From: Siphlonurus alternatus
Taxonomy: Eukaryota; Arthropoda; Insecta; Ephemeroptera; Siphlonuridae
NCBI GenBank assembly: GCA_949825025.1
Contig: OX463781.1
Coordinates: 25,373,047-25,437,046, forward strand
DNA length: 64,000 nucleotides
Direction of reading: 5' to 3'
The notes beneath the pieces were generated by a model. That model was not told the origin of the DNA. It saw only the letters and a list, made by a program, of their open reading frames with translations, and did not search any database. Of the stretch, positions 19,330-32,039 are shown in pieces (within the stretch, counting starts at the first letter, position 1; each line of letters opens with the position of its first letter). The position numbers and the translations under genes are program-made.

Positions 19330-20887
19330 ATTACTAAATTCTGGGTTGAGAGAAATGAAACAACTTTTTAATTTTCACCCTTGGTTTAATATAGTTTCGA
19401 CTATTATTAACAAACCTTATTGCTGTTAATTCATATTATTATTTTTCTCACAGGCTGATTAAAATTATTAAAAATTTATAATTTAAAATCAATTATTAAT
19501 ACATGTATAATATTTGTTAAAACCAAAATAAATTAAGTTAAAATTTTTACACAAATCAAGTACAGTACATTTCTTTTATTTTTTGAGCAGCCACATAAAA
19601 AGAAAAAAATATATAAATATAATCTATACCCATCTATGTGTTTAGGCACCTTATTTAAATTCTACACAGGCTATGATACAATATTATCATGCCTGAGCGA
19701 CTAAAAAATAAAACCCTTATATAAGAATCTTCTTATTATAATATTTTTTATACATGACGACAATAAAAACAGGTAAAATCAAATATAGTACTTGCGAGAC
19801 CTACAAAAAAATGTTTTGACTATGTAACATTAGTCTGAGAGTTGATGTAAAATAACACATTTGGCATGAATAATAATAATTGTGATCCAACGTAGTAAAT
19901 TATTAATTCCAACTTACACAACCATTTGGTAGCCAATATTAACCCAACACTTGGCTCATTTTGTTACATTAGCACACAGTTTTAATATGTGCATGTAACA
20001 TTTGTTATTTACAGTGATATGTTTCAAAAAGTTGAGGTACGGGCGGGTATTACATGAAACAGAGTAAAATGCAACTTACAGATTTTTCTATAATCTCTTT
20101 TAAAGGCATAAAAAATATTGCCTTTCATGTTTTGTGTCTTAAGGCACTAATATTGCAGAAAATGCTACATATTATTTAAAGTTTAAAAACACTTGTTATT
20201 ATCTCATTTAAGAGAGAGAGAGAGAAAAAAAAAACATACATAGAAACATTATATAAATAGCATTTTCTGTATACTCAGTTCAGTACGTGTTGACATATTT
20301 TTTAGAGAAGTCTTCCATTACGTATTAAATATGAAACTTTTATTTGTGACACTTTTAAATGAAAATGAGAAATAATCCACCAGTATTTTCTCAGAGTAAT
20401 GATGCAAAAATGTAAATATTTATAAATTCATTTTCTTGATATAAATGCTGGGGTTTCTTTCAGAGTTATATAGATAGGTATAAAATAATATGGATGAAAC
20501 AGGTCCTACAGTGTATATTTAATATTTAAAAAAAAATAAAATTGTCTTTTTTTCTTAAATACTTCTATAAAATTATGGCACAATATAATATATGATATGA
20601 TAATTGTATTATCCCCAGCATTAGATATCTATTTATTTAAAAAAATCTGTAATAAAGATTAAAAAACTTTTTGAACACAATCTACACAGGTCAAGCCTAT
20701 ATATTTTCAATTAGCTTGACACTGCTTTTGAACTTTCAATACAACACTAGTGTGATTTGCTATCAAAATTTTAGCAAAAATGATTATATCTTCTCGACTA
20801 AACTTCCTGTATTAACCACTCATTTTATCACTACTTTTAAAAGTGAGAGCGGAGAGAAAGATGCCTGAAAAGATATTACAGATTGGC
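19330..20887. other. Convergent intergenic region, 3' UTRs of TATDN1 and TGIF
   Basis: AT-rich sequence between the two stop codons. AATAAA occurs on the plus strand near 19528, a candidate TATDN1 polyadenylation signal. There are short (GA)n and poly(A) runs near 20214-20234. No coding sequence is seen. Confidence 0.5.
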
Positions 20888-21469
20888 CTAGGAGATTGAG
20901 CTAATTTCTTCTTCCTCTGGGGGTGACAGCTGCATTTCTCTTTCTCTCTGACTCACAGCTGCCTCTACTAAGAGGTACAGGCACTTGAACTGATCTGCGT
21001 CCTCGTTTGGTGGTGTTGGCGGAGCATTTGCTATGACAGGCTGCGACCAGTCTGCTTTGAGTCTCTTAGGGCTGAAGCTAGTTGGTCGTACTTGTCTCTT
21101 TCTATTCACGCTCCACTTGCGATGGTGGTGGTGCCGCTCCTCCTCCTCTTCGTCATCACTTGACTCCTCACTAGTATATGAGGCTGGCAGCCGGGAAGGG
21201 CGAGACACTGGCTGTCGCCTAGGACTACGCTGCTCCGAACTAGAAGAGGCACACGAGCTTGAGCTACTGCCCTCGTCCGATGAGCCAGACGATGAGACAG
21301 AGCTCTCGGAAACTCTTCCCTGCCGTCCAGGGGTAGGGAGCGTGGCAGCAGCCTGAGCAGCCTGCTTTTTGCCACGACGGCTAATGGTGAAGTGCTGCGG
21401 ATCATTACCCTCACGGCGAATCATCTCAGGCAGGACCCGGCGCCTAGCATTGATGAACCAGTTACAGAC
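20888..21469 (-). CDS. TGIF: TGIF terminal exon: homeodomain helix 3 and C-terminal region
   Basis: On the minus strand the acceptor is TCTTGTTTCAG and the exon opens with [11 protein letters not shown], the DNA-recognition helix with Ile at homeodomain position 50. The stop TAG is at 20888-20890. It encodes 193 residues: the FTISRRG block, a long Ser/Glu-rich linker with SSDDEEEEE and four His, a basic patch (VNRKRQVRP), and the [11 protein letters not shown] helix. Confidence 0.93.
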   Translation of the reverse strand, partial: VCNWFINARRRVLPEMIRREGNDPQHFTISRRGKKQAAQAAATLPTPGRQGRVSESSVSSSGSSDEGSSSSSCASSSSEQRSPRRQPVSRPSRLPASYTSEESSDDEEEEERHHHHRKWSVNRKRQVRPTSFSPKRLKADWSQPVIANAPPTPPNEDADQFKCLYLLVEAAVSQREREMQLSPPEEEEISSIS

Positions 21470-22661
21470 CTGAAACAAGAAAGTAACTTAGGAAAATACA
21501 ACTTTCAACTTTTATGAAAGATATTAATCTAAATTCATAGAGATCTCACAATCGTTGTGCCTGAATTCAACACGACTTACAAGGGACTTTGATGAATTTG
21601 CTATCAATAGGTGGCACAAAAATTTTGAAGTAAATCTGTCTCATCGGTTTTGTGAAAACTGAGGTAGAAGTTTAAAATGGCGCCTCATGGACGGAAACCG
21701 GAAATGGAGCTGTCGTAAGAAAACTGCAAGACTGAATTTGCCCAAACCATTTATAAGCAATAGTTTTAGAACATTTTTTTAAAATTTATTTCATTCGATT
21801 CCGTTGTGAAAAAATGTTCTTTGACTCTGAAGTAACTGAGATTCATAGTTAATAAGAAACGCTGTAATTTAAAAATTACATAAAATGTATGGAGGTAAAA
21901 AAAAAGGAAGAGCTAGTAGAATTCAATTTCCATGGTCATAAAGATTTTAATGGCAAACCTTTGTTTCTGTCCTCTCTCCTTAAACTATGACATACAGTAT
22001 GTCACAAATTATGTATGTTAAATTGTAATTAATTAAATAAAACAACAGAACAGACTTATATTTTTAAGACACTTGTGTAGAAAGTGTAGAAACTTACTCT
22101 TCCCAGCTGTTAATTACTGGTATTGGATATACTAATTACATATAACATAAACTCATGAATCTTATTGCTGCTTTTATTTGCTCTTTTAAAATCCACTGAA
22201 AACTTTGCAAATGCATTAATGCACTGTAATGCGTGAAATTGAAATAAATCAAATTAATTTGTATATTTTGTTACAAAATTCATGCAGGTTTAACTTGGTA
22301 TTTTTTCTCCTTACCTGGAGGACAGTGAGACTTGCTTCTCTTGATAGTGCCAGTTTCTCTGCATCGCTTGGGTAAGCATTATATCGGTGCTCGAAGAGCC
22401 ACCTTTTGAGCACCTTGACTGCCTGTTTAGGGAGGTTGCCACGCCTCCTGCGGTGTTGCTGCTGTTGCTGCTGGGGTGGTTGTGGGGGTGGCTGGGGTGG
22501 GCTGTGGTGGGGAAGGGCCAGATGGGGTGAAGTAAGCGCCAAGGGCAGGAAAGTGGGGTGTGCGGGAGGCAGTGACAGGTTAAGTGGATGTGATGATATG
22601 GCATGGGGGTGTGTGTGGTATGGAGGGGTCAACGCCTCCTCAGAGCTCAGTCGCTCCCGAG
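20888..22661 (-). CDS. TGIF: TGIF-type TALE homeobox transcription factor (last two exons)
   Basis: TGIF proteins are nuclear TALE homeodomain repressors of TGF-beta/Smad and retinoid responses that bind TGTCA-type sites. Two exons (22315-22661 and 20888-21469) join in phase 0 to give 308 residues of C-terminal protein. After a Pro/His-rich stretch and six Gln comes the homeodomain. It starts [19 protein letters not shown], has the TALE loop with [11 protein letters not shown], then [21 protein letters not shown] split exactly at the intron, and a family-specific extension with [13 protein letters not shown]. The tail is Ser-rich and acidic. It ends with PPTPPNED and [19 protein letters not shown], a conserved C-terminal helix motif of bilaterian TGIF. 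The N-terminal exon, which must end in phase 1, was not found. The gene runs toward TATDN1. Confidence 0.93.
22315..22661 (-). CDS. TGIF: TGIF exon: N-terminal part of homeodomain
   Basis: The acceptor is GTTCCAG with the exon starting at 22661 in phase 1, and the donor is CAG|GTAAGG at 22315. It encodes [14 protein letters not shown], a region rich in Pro and His, a polyglutamine run from CAG repeats, and homeodomain helices 1-2. A TTG near 22632 is not a plausible start, since the frame stays open to the splice site, so the true start lies in an upstream exon. Confidence 0.9.
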
Positions 22662-22949
22662 CTGGAACATATTACAAAGACAATGTTAGATTGGCATATT
22701 CAAGTCAGCTCCTTCAACTAGAAACATTACATGCACAAACACTAAACAAAACAGCACAATTAAGATGATGCTTCTTACATAACATAATTTTAATGAAGAT
22801 TTAAAAAAAAAAAAAATTATGTATTGGTACACAATGAAAAATAACATGCATACAATTTATGGTGTAGCTATATAGCTAGTTTTATATGTTATATACATCT
22901 ATACTGCACTCAATTAACTATTTTTATTTTCACCATAACTGAACGCTGT

Positions 22950-25195
22950 TGAAGATGTGACTGTACATTATAATAAAATAAATAAATTCATTCAGGCAAG
23001 AAGTTGTTATAAGGCTTTATTGAAACAGAAAGAATTAGAATTTAAAATTAAATCCGAAGATAAAATGATTAAAGACGCAGAGCTAGAACCATATACATAT
23101 CTTAGGAAAGATAGACCACCAATTAAATCATGTCCAATTAATATAGACAAATGGGAAAACCATTTTACAAATATCCTAAATACAGATAAATTACAATCCG
23201 ACCAAACTCTCAATCTTTTATCATTAACAAGAGACTATAAGTGTAACTCAAATTTTACTCCTCTTAGTGAATTTGAAGTTTATAATTGCATGCAAAGCCT
23301 AAAAAACAATAAAGCTTCGAGCCCAGATTTTATTACAAATGAACATTTGAAGCTAGTAAGCAAGTCGTTAACCCCAACAATCACCAACGTGTTTAATCTT
23401 TGTATCGAAACGGCTAAAATTCCGGAATTGTGGCGGATCGCCTACCTAATGGTATTATACAAAGGGAAGGGTAATATTATGTCACCCGACTCATACAAAG
23501 GTATTATCCATGGTGATACCATGTACAAACTTTTCTCGAGATTAATTGCAAACAGGCTTTTTGATTCCACCCACTATCTTATTCCAAAAGAGCAATACGG
23601 CTTTATGCCAGGACGCTCCACAATACAAGCTGTATCCACAGTACATAATCAAATTAAATTAGCACTGGAGAAGCCAAAGGGTCATTTATACATTGCTTTT
23701 GTAGACTTCAGAAAAGCTTTTGATTCGGTCAATAGGAATTTGCTCATTGAAAAGCTGAAGTCACTTAAAGTAATTCCTTCTGAAATTTTGAATATCTTAG
23801 CTGTTATTCTAAATATCAATTATGTATGCGTTCAAGATCGCTTATCATGTTCTAGTAATATATATTATTCAATCTAACGGAGTTTTGCAAGGAGACCCAA
23901 GCAGCTCTCTCCTTTACAATCTTTTTACTGCAGATATAACCGAGATTACAAGAGATATAAACTGTGAAAATGAAAATGATCAAGTCTTACTAAATTTATA
24001 TGCAGATGATCTTGCTATTATTTCAAAGAGCAAAATCAAGCTACAAAAAGCGCTAAACAATCTATCTATCTGGGCCAAAACAAATGGTCTAGAAATTAAC
24101 ACAGAGAAAACCAAGGTTGTAAAGTTTAGAAGAGGCGGACCGCTGTGCAAAAACGATGAAATTTATTGTGACGGTCAAAAGATTGAATTCCTAAATTCAT
24201 TTAAATATCTCGGCATAGTACTTCAAATGACAGGGCTCTCTTTTTCTAAACATATAACAGAAAGATGTAAGAATGCTATCACCATTATGTACACTATCTC
24301 AGGTCTGTCTGGTCTATCCGTCAAAACAGGGCTCAAACTATTCAATTTAAAAGTCGCCCCTGTGGCCACTTATGGTATATTGAAATCGTATGGCCTCATT
24401 TATCTGTATCCGACTTTGATAAATTAGAATCAGTAAAAGCTATGTTTGTTAAAAGACTATTGTGTCTGTCAAAATTTACCGAAACTAGACTGGCCTATAA
24501 ACTGATAGATTCCAATTATTTTATTACAGAAATCAAAGAAATGTTTAAACTTCCAATGACAGATCAATATTCCAATTTTCTAGCTGTCAGGAATCAAAAA
24601 GCTCAGGATATTAATCCTGAGTTTTACAGCACTGATGCTATGACATGTAAACATTGGTGTCTGCCCCAATTGGATAGATCCAATGTTAGAAATGTCTTAA
24701 CTCGCCAAGCTGTTCACGGCTTCCATCACCTAATCTGTAAATCCTCTGGTTATCATAAAGCTGAACAATCCTGTGTATGTAAATTATGTAATGAATATTG
24801 TAGCCAATATCATTTAAATATCTGTAAATCTAGAATTAAACCTATCAGCGATTATGCCAAGGGAGACATCATATAGTCTATATTTTGAATAGCAATTAAG
24901 CAATAAGTTTTTCATTCTATTTATTTTCTATGTCATATTTTGTTTTATATATGTGCTTATATATATGATATATTATGATGTAACAGGCTGTTAATATCAT
25001 CTGTTATTTTATTTTATATTCTTTTATTATTATTCTCTATTATTCTGTAACTATTATATATAGTTTGTATGTGTGTTTTATGTGTTCTATTACAGTGTTA
25101 ATTAATTTATAATGAATATAATATATTTATAATACTATGTTGTATGTACACTTTTTGTGTTTAATAAAAGACTAATAATAAAATAAATAAAACAC
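22950..25195 (+). mobile_element. 5'-truncated, frameshifted LINE (non-LTR retrotransposon)
   Basis: Reverse transcriptase frames follow each other with two frameshifts. 22957-23877 has SSPDFITNEHLK, LYKGKGN..DSYKGI and VDFRKAFDSVN (domain A). 23822-24427 has GVLQGDPSSSLLYNLFTADI (domain B), LYADDLAIIS (catalytic domain C), LEINTEKTKVV and FKYLGI. 24442-24876 holds the C-terminal part with spaced Cys/His (VCKLCNEYC). The 3' end is GTTTAATAAAAGACTAATAA followed by an ATAAA-rich tail. Endonuclease sequence is absent. The element is antisense to TGIF and lies in its first intron or just upstream. A 106-bp copy of its 3' end is at 32222-32327. Confidence 0.88.
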
Positions 25196-26024
25196 TTTAA
25201 TTTCTCGGCTAGCTCTTCCTCGACCCAACCTAGCATTGATTCAGATTTTGTGCGTTCCTTCTAAACTGTGGTGGCTATGGCTTATGTATAGAAATCCATC
25301 TCAGCACTTGTCTAGATGTAACTGAGTGAACTATAATATGGAAACCTCAATCAGAATGGTCTGTAGCCAATGAAGGATGCCATCAACCACCTCCTAGACG
25401 CATGTGTGGGTGATCTTTCGTTACTGCCATGCGGAAAACCAGTGATGCCTAGCATCAAACTCACGACTTTCTGATTACAAACACTTCGTCAAAAGTGCCT
25501 GATTAATAATTTTGAATTTTAACACTTGGTGCAAAGTCATCAAAATAAGAAGATAATTGATTAAGGTATAACCTGAGAATTTGTCTGTCAAGGTCAAGAG
25601 GCGTGGCTATAGTGGCAACACTGTTTGCATTGGAATACGCATAAATTTTTAGGAGGGGTGGTGACATCAGTCCTTGAGAACGTTGCCACATTTCTCATCA
25701 CATATAGGAAACGATCATCGCCACGGTTCAAAATATATGAAAACAATTCAGAAAAATAGTCTAAAAAATTAGGTTTTAGTAAAAAATAAAAGTAAAAGAA
25801 TCTGTTGTATAGTTTTTTGCAATGCTAATTAACAAATTTAACATTGGAAGGATACAAAATTCTCATTTAAATAAATTAATTATAATTAAACCAACGGTTA
25901 AAAAATTCCGAAAAAATTCAGAGCTAATTTGACGATTGTTGTGAGTCCACCAAATTAATTTGAAGAAAATCTGTTGTAGCGAATTTTTCGTCCAAATTTC
26001 TCAGGTTAAGCCTTAAACATATAT

Positions 26025-26072
<48 letters not shown>

Positions 26073-26296
26073 ATATATATTTTAATAACTGTAACTGTAA
26101 TGATCTATTGGTGATTTTATTTATATATTTTTTTAAATATATTGTACTTTTAATTGCTACTCACCACGTGATATATAATATTCATAATCAGTGATCCAGC
26201 AGAGACCTCAGCAAGAAAGTATTTAAATTCTATCTATGTCATAAATATATTTGAACCATAAAAATAAATAAATAAATAAAATAATAAGTATATACG
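25196..26296. other. Non-coding stretch upstream of TGIF
   Basis: No gene seen. It contains an interrupted (TA)n at about 26020-26080 and a short (AAAT)n run near 26262-26281. The rest is featureless AT-rich sequence. Confidence 0.4.
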
Positions 26297-27438
26297 GGTC
26301 TTTCACCATACGTCACAAAAATATGACGTCACGTGAATGTAGGCAAAAAGCACCTATTTAACATAGTAGTAGCATACCAAAAACTATTTATTTTCTGCGA
26401 TATGACAATCGTGGTACATTTGACAATTATATTATTTGATAGATTGAGATGTCAAGTAAATGGAAAAAAATACAATATTTGCCAATGATATCTGTGAAAA
26501 ATACAATAAATCATTAAATAAAATGTAAAACGACTCCAAATTTCACGTCAATAATGACCATTTCACGACACTTATGCACTGATATTGACCCTAAGATTCT
26601 TAAAAAAATTCAGCCAATCACCGGCCATTGCTTTCCCCGCGGACTTTTGAATACGAGGGGGAAACGGCACAACAAAAAATAATGATAAAGAAGCCAGGCA
26701 AAATAAAAAAAATGTATATGTTAAAGTTATGTATATTTATTTCTTACGTATATATTATTACTAAAAAATAATAAAAATATGTTAAATTAGGAGGAATAAA
26801 TCAAGTGATTCCAGTTCCCTCTCAGTACCTACTGCTGAATGTAAACAACAACAAAGCCAAGCAAACGCTATATAGCTTTGTTGTTGTTTACATTCAGCAG
26901 TAGGTATACTGAGAGGGAACTGGAATCACTTGATTTATTCCTCCTAATTTAACATATTTTTATTATTTTTTAGTAATAATATATACGTAAGAAATAAATA
27001 TACATAACTTTAACATATACATTTTTTTTATTTTGCCTGGCTTCTTTATCATTATTTTTTGTTGTGCCGTTTCCCCCTCGTATTCAAAAGTCCGCGGGGA
27101 AAGCAATGGTCGGTGATTGGCTGATTTTTTTGAAGCATCTTAGGGTCAATATCAGTGCATAAGTGTTCTAAAATGATCATTATTGACGTGAAATTTGGAG
27201 TCGATTTACATTTTATTTAATGATTTATTGTATTTTTCACAGATATCATTGGCAAATATTGTATTTTTTTCCATTTACTTGACATTTCAATCTATCATAT
27301 TAAATAATTGTCAAAAGTACCACGATTTGTCATATCGCAGAAAATAAATAGTTTTTGGTATGCTACTACCATGTTAAATAGGTGCTTTTTGCCTACATTC
27401 ACGTGACGTCATATTTTTGTGACGTATGGTGAAAGACC
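26297..27438. mobile_element. 1.14-kb near-perfect palindrome
   Basis: The left arm starts GGTCTTTCACCATACGTCAC and the right arm ends with its complement. Each arm is about 560 bp and the two pair almost base for base, with only scattered differences (for example ACCGGCCATTG versus ACCGACCATTG). The unpaired centre is about 16 bp near 26868. The arms carry TGACGTCA close to the ends and TTTGTTGTTGTTTACATTCA at the centre. I see no clear target duplication and no coding frame. It is probably a foldback-type miniature element or an inverted duplication. Confidence 0.85.
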
Positions 27439-28429
27439 TCTATTGTATTATAAAAGTAAAAACCTTTTGGACACATAAAATAATCCCAAAATCACACACA
27501 TGCACACAACTTCGTCTTAAAAAAATTAATTAAGTGCCCAATATAACAACATGCGTTAGTCATAATAAAATAAAAATTAATACTTTAATTATGTAAACTC
27601 AATTCTAGAGCTGATTCTTAATAATTAATTTTAATGCAGCTTCTATGTATGTACCAAAGAATCAGAACAATACATCTTAAATGAATTATTTAGAAAAGTA
27701 ATTTAGTATAAAAATTATAAAAATTGCAAGTTTTGATGCAGCTCTTAATAAAGTTTAAATGCAGAGTTATTTATAAAATATTAATGTTTAATTGCACAGT
27801 TTCTTAAGCAGAACACTGAACTGCATTCAAAGAAATAATGTGCAGTGCAGAAAACAATAAACCTTTTTGAATAAGCTATATATGCTCAATGCAAATAATT
27901 AATCTGCTTCCTCGGCTGACACATAAGTTGCAGCATACAACAGATGGTAGAAGATGAAGCTAGACAACATTGTGTCAATAATAAAGTGTGCATAGCCTGG
28001 GAAAGCATATGTAAATTACAATGTAGCATATAATAGCAAGATAGAAAAAAAAGCATATACACGCTAATATTCTACACCACGCAAGAGGAATGCTTAAATA
28101 AAAAAAATGGCAGCAGCGTACTAAGCGCATATATTGCTAGATGAATGAAATGGTCTAGCTGGGTGTTTGATAAGGTATAAAATGTTACATATATATAGCA
28201 TAAAATATATGGTCACTTCTTGCGATAATTAAGTTGATTGTTAAAATATAATTAACCTGGTAAATAATTTTACCTTGTAACCTCTTCTCATCTTTTTGAG
28301 TGTGAATTTGGCATTATACTTCAGACGAAAAAGATTACATTTCGTATTTTTTCAATATAAAAGGTATCTAAATCCACAATTTTATTTTAAATAATTATAT
28401 AAAAACATTCTTTTTTATTAATTAATTAA
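27439..28429. other. Non-coding stretch, nothing recognised
   Basis: AT-rich throughout, with no open frame of interest, no terminal repeats and no RNA-gene-like fold seen by eye. Confidence 0.4.
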
Positions 28430-28675
28430 GGGTAAGATACCGCCGCCAAAATCCCTCGCACGAAAATTATGTTTTTTTTTTTAATGTTCTCCTCTACACC
28501 CCCTATCAGTAGCTAAAATATCAGGTATACAAATTCATAACTCAAAAACTAGATCGAATTTGTATACCTGATATTTTAGCTACTGATAGGGGGTGTAGAG
28601 GAGAACATTTTTGTTTTTCTTTTCATAATTTTCGTGTGAGGGACTTTTTTTAACATTGGTGGCGTTATCTTACCC
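28430..28675. mobile_element. TTAA-type palindromic element, short GCCGCC subfamily copy
   Basis: GGGTAAGATACCGCCGCC at the left is complemented by GGTGGCGTTATCTTACCCT at the right. The inner arms are GTATACAAATTC and AACTCAAAAACTAGATC. The central part seen in longer copies is deleted, leaving 246 bp. TTAA lies immediately to the left. Confidence 0.8.
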
Positions 28676-29099
28676 TAAATTATGACCTTTACGGGGACAC
28701 TACGCCCTTCACGGTGACGCAGTTTTTGCATGGGTTTGTAATAAATTAAATAAATATTAAATAATTGCCTAGCGATCAAACGAGTTTTTAGCCATGATAT
28801 TGCCAATTGCCATAAGTCATATTGTAGAGGTAAAGGTTATAGTTTCTTATCTCGTTTCATTGACAACAACCTGTAGTACTATATAGTGACTATCGCCCAT
28901 TTTTCGCCAGGAATGCCAGGATATATTATGCAGAAAGATAATATATTTTTAAGAAAATTTAGATACATTGCACGCGACTACGCATGCAGTTTTTAAAATA
29001 TTATGCTTGGTATATTTGAAAATTTTAAAGATATTACACATTTTATTTCATCGTTGTAATGGCAAATCCAATTTATATTTTCTGGTGTCAAAAATAATT

Positions 29100-29353
29100 T
29101 AACCATCCGTCGCGACGAACACAGTTTGAATTTTGACCCTGCTACGATTATCGATATTGGCGAGACGGTGGCAGGGAGGAAGGGGAGGGGGGGGGGGGGT
29201 CAAAGAGTGTCGCGGTTCCCACGTCGAGTCTGCCTGCCAGCTAGCGACGATGAGCTGCTGACAATGCTTAATTTGAATATTTCCGGCGGTGCGAGGAAAA
29301 ACAAGACGCTGCAGTACATGCAGAAAGTCGGAGCCGGGTCGGAGCCACACTGA
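29100..29353. other. GC-rich island, possible exon or promoter
   Basis: This stands out from AT-rich surroundings with several CpG sites. A plus-strand frame from 29126 ends at 29353 and reads ...DDELLTMLNLNISGGARKN..., with G/C-ending codons in its second half. A G run interrupts the first half. No family is recognised. It could be a first exon, a regulatory island or part of an unrecognised element. Confidence 0.3.
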
Positions 29354-30310
29354 CTCATTACCTGCGCTCTTTCGAACATATTGTAATTATATGACGTCCT
29401 GTATAATATTAAATAATATTATAGAATATAATAGAAAATTTTTATAATATATATTATAAATTACATAAAATCTATAATTATATTAATTAAAAATATAAAT
29501 GTTTGAAGGCGTCGATTTGCTAAATATCTGATGATTATTGGTATGGAATAGATGATATCAAAATTTCGTTAACACTTAAACCTCGTTGCAATAAAAGATA
29601 ATACTTTAATTCAATGCCCACTCCATCAAGGCCTGCACATCACTGTAATATCGATCTTGATTGTTTTTTGAAATAGTAGTCCTAGATTTTCAATTTCCCA
29701 TTGAGTTATATTCAACTTTCACCCCGAAATTTCCATGGAAGGAATGACACACGGCAAGATAAGGGGTTTAGAAGTTATACCTGGGGTGTGAAAATATAAA
29801 GAAAAAATTATTTCTATTGAATTTAATTTGAATTTTACGATGCTATAGCAAATGGGGTGGACTACTATTTTGTTTCGCGCGCTTCGCAATGCTCAGGCCT
29901 TGCATGATGGAGTGAGCATAGCCCTCTGGTGGAGGGCTATGGACCAGAGGGCTATGGAGTGAGCATGGTTTAATTACATCAATTTATTGTCACTATTTAA
30001 TATTTACCGCCAATGGTTAAATAAAAAAATATAATTATATTCTATATGATGCTGCCGCAACTAGAAGTATAAATAACTTTTATTAACTGATGAATTACAA
30101 CAAGACTACTAGTATATACATTGGTGGTCATTATCCTCGAAGTGTTCGCTCCTCACGCGTCGTCCGCCGTCTGTATTCTAATCTTGCCCATAGCACCTGT
30201 GCTTCTCCGTTCGAGACGACTGCCAATGAGTCAGTCAATGTACAACAACAGCTCGATCCCTTACAATTGAGGACCATTTTTACAGGAGGTATTTTGAGAG
30301 GACAACATTC
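29354..30310. other. Non-coding stretch with one hairpin
   Basis: The only structure I see is a 12-bp-arm hairpin at 29919-29954 (TAGCCCTCTGGT and complement) between two direct copies of ATGGAGTGAGCAT (29907-29919 and 29954-29966). A plus-strand frame at 30090-30335 has no recognisable similarity. Confidence 0.4.
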
Positions 30311-30419
30311 ACTACTTTTACATGACGGTGTTTAATGCGTATTCGTTGACGACGGATAGTGTTATTCTTATGAGGCGTCGTCAACGGATACGTATTAAAC
30401 ACCTTCATGTAAACGTAGT
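30311..30419. mobile_element. 109-bp palindromic miniature element
   Basis: ACTACTTTTACATGACGGTG at the left is mirrored by CACCTTCATGTAAACGTAGT at the right. Further pairing runs through TTTAATGCGTATTCGTTGAC on the left and GTCAACGGATACGTATTAAA on the right. The loop is about 25 bp. Confidence 0.7.
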
Positions 30420-32039
30420 AATTTTTGAGTTGGAAATAAACAGTTGGTATATTATTTTAATGTAAGGTATCATAATATATGTGCGCCGTTGATTCGACAA
30501 CTTGACAAAGCGAATAAGGGAAATTATTGAAGTATAGTAAATATGTATCGAATGATATATTATAATTATGCTTGTATAGCAAAATAAAATGGATTTTTTA
30601 TAATAACATTAATTGCGCCTACAAAAATAAAAAATTAAAGTTCATTCATTATGGGTATACTCTTGGTATCCCTCCTTCTTAGTACATAATTTCATAATAA
30701 ATTATATATTCCCCTGGCTAAATGAAACACCATTCACGAAACCCTTGATAAAAATCCCCTCTAATTACCTGCACATGTGTACGGTTGGAATGTGTCTGAA
30801 GCTTATTTGTTGCCTGAAGCTTTGTTAACTTAAAACCAACTGAAATTCCTCCTTATTTCTCGCTTTGTTTTTCATTAAGTGTCTGCTGTTTGGCACAGTT
30901 TATTATTAAGACTTCTAACTAAGCTAGTGGCTACCGCGCTCGAGATTTTACTGTCTTTTATATAGGTCAGTGTAGTCCCTATATATAAGCACTGCATATA
31001 TATATTATTAAACAATGGTTTATAGTCGATATTGTTCACCAATCTTCAAATTTAAAATAAAATTTAGAAGAAAAATTACAACAAAAATAAAATAAATAAT
31101 TCAACATTATAATTAATGCAATATAATTATTTAATGTTGAGATCAGAATTATATCTTAAATTGAATAATATATGCGCATTATATATTTAACTCTGAACTT
31201 CACAATAAGCTTATGTAATAAATTATATTTTGCACGACGGGTAAGGTTAATTAGTAATTAAAAGTTTGCCCATAAAGTCTCACGTGGGAAGACTGAAGTG
31301 TCAGCAGCTTACTTATGTGAGACTGTGGCATATAATATACGATATTCCTGGGCTTGCGTTTATGTAGCGTCGCTCACGATAATGGAGATAAGGTATTAAG
31401 TTATTTCCACGCACTTCTTTTGTTCGTGTACCTAAGGCTAAAAGGTAATCATAAGGCTTTATATTTGAAAGTTAATATATTGAGCAACATATTATATCAT
31501 AATTCTCGAGTCAATTATTCTGATTTGTCGTATTATAGTCTGTATAAATATCCAGGAGACCTTTATATATATATTGACTTCCGTTTTCATATACGAATTT
31601 GACTTGGAATGTTTAAAAAATAAGATTTAATCATTAATCAGCAATAGCTAAAACATTAAATTGGTAAGCATGCAGTGTATGGCTTCCTATTACTGTTACT
31701 ATTGTTTATTAATTTTCAATAAAACTGGTATTAAAAATAATGTATGTTCTATATAAAAATACATTCGTCATTAAACTGAAAACTGTTTGAGAGTTTGAGA
31801 GAGAGGCACTATGATTATATACATTTTTTTAGGGAATATTTTTTTACCTTTGTACACATTTTTTATTTTACATAACTATAACGACGCAATGTATTGTTTC
31901 TGAAAGTAAAAATTCTAAATAAAGTACTTATCTATATAGGTATATACTATATAATTCAGCATTACCGCTCTTGCACTGCTTGCTCAGACAGCAAAGGTAA
32001 CCTTGTCGCGAGGTAGGGGGTGTGCGAGCGCATTAATGA
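30420..32039. other. Non-coding stretch, nothing recognised
   Basis: AT-rich with short open frames that show no protein-like composition. No repeat boundaries are seen. Confidence 0.4.

Noticed and set aside
21033..21414. Plus- and minus-strand frames overlapping the TGIF last exon
   Set aside because: They are alternative-frame readings of the GC-rich homeobox exon, whose true frame is fixed by [11 protein letters not shown] and the splice sites.
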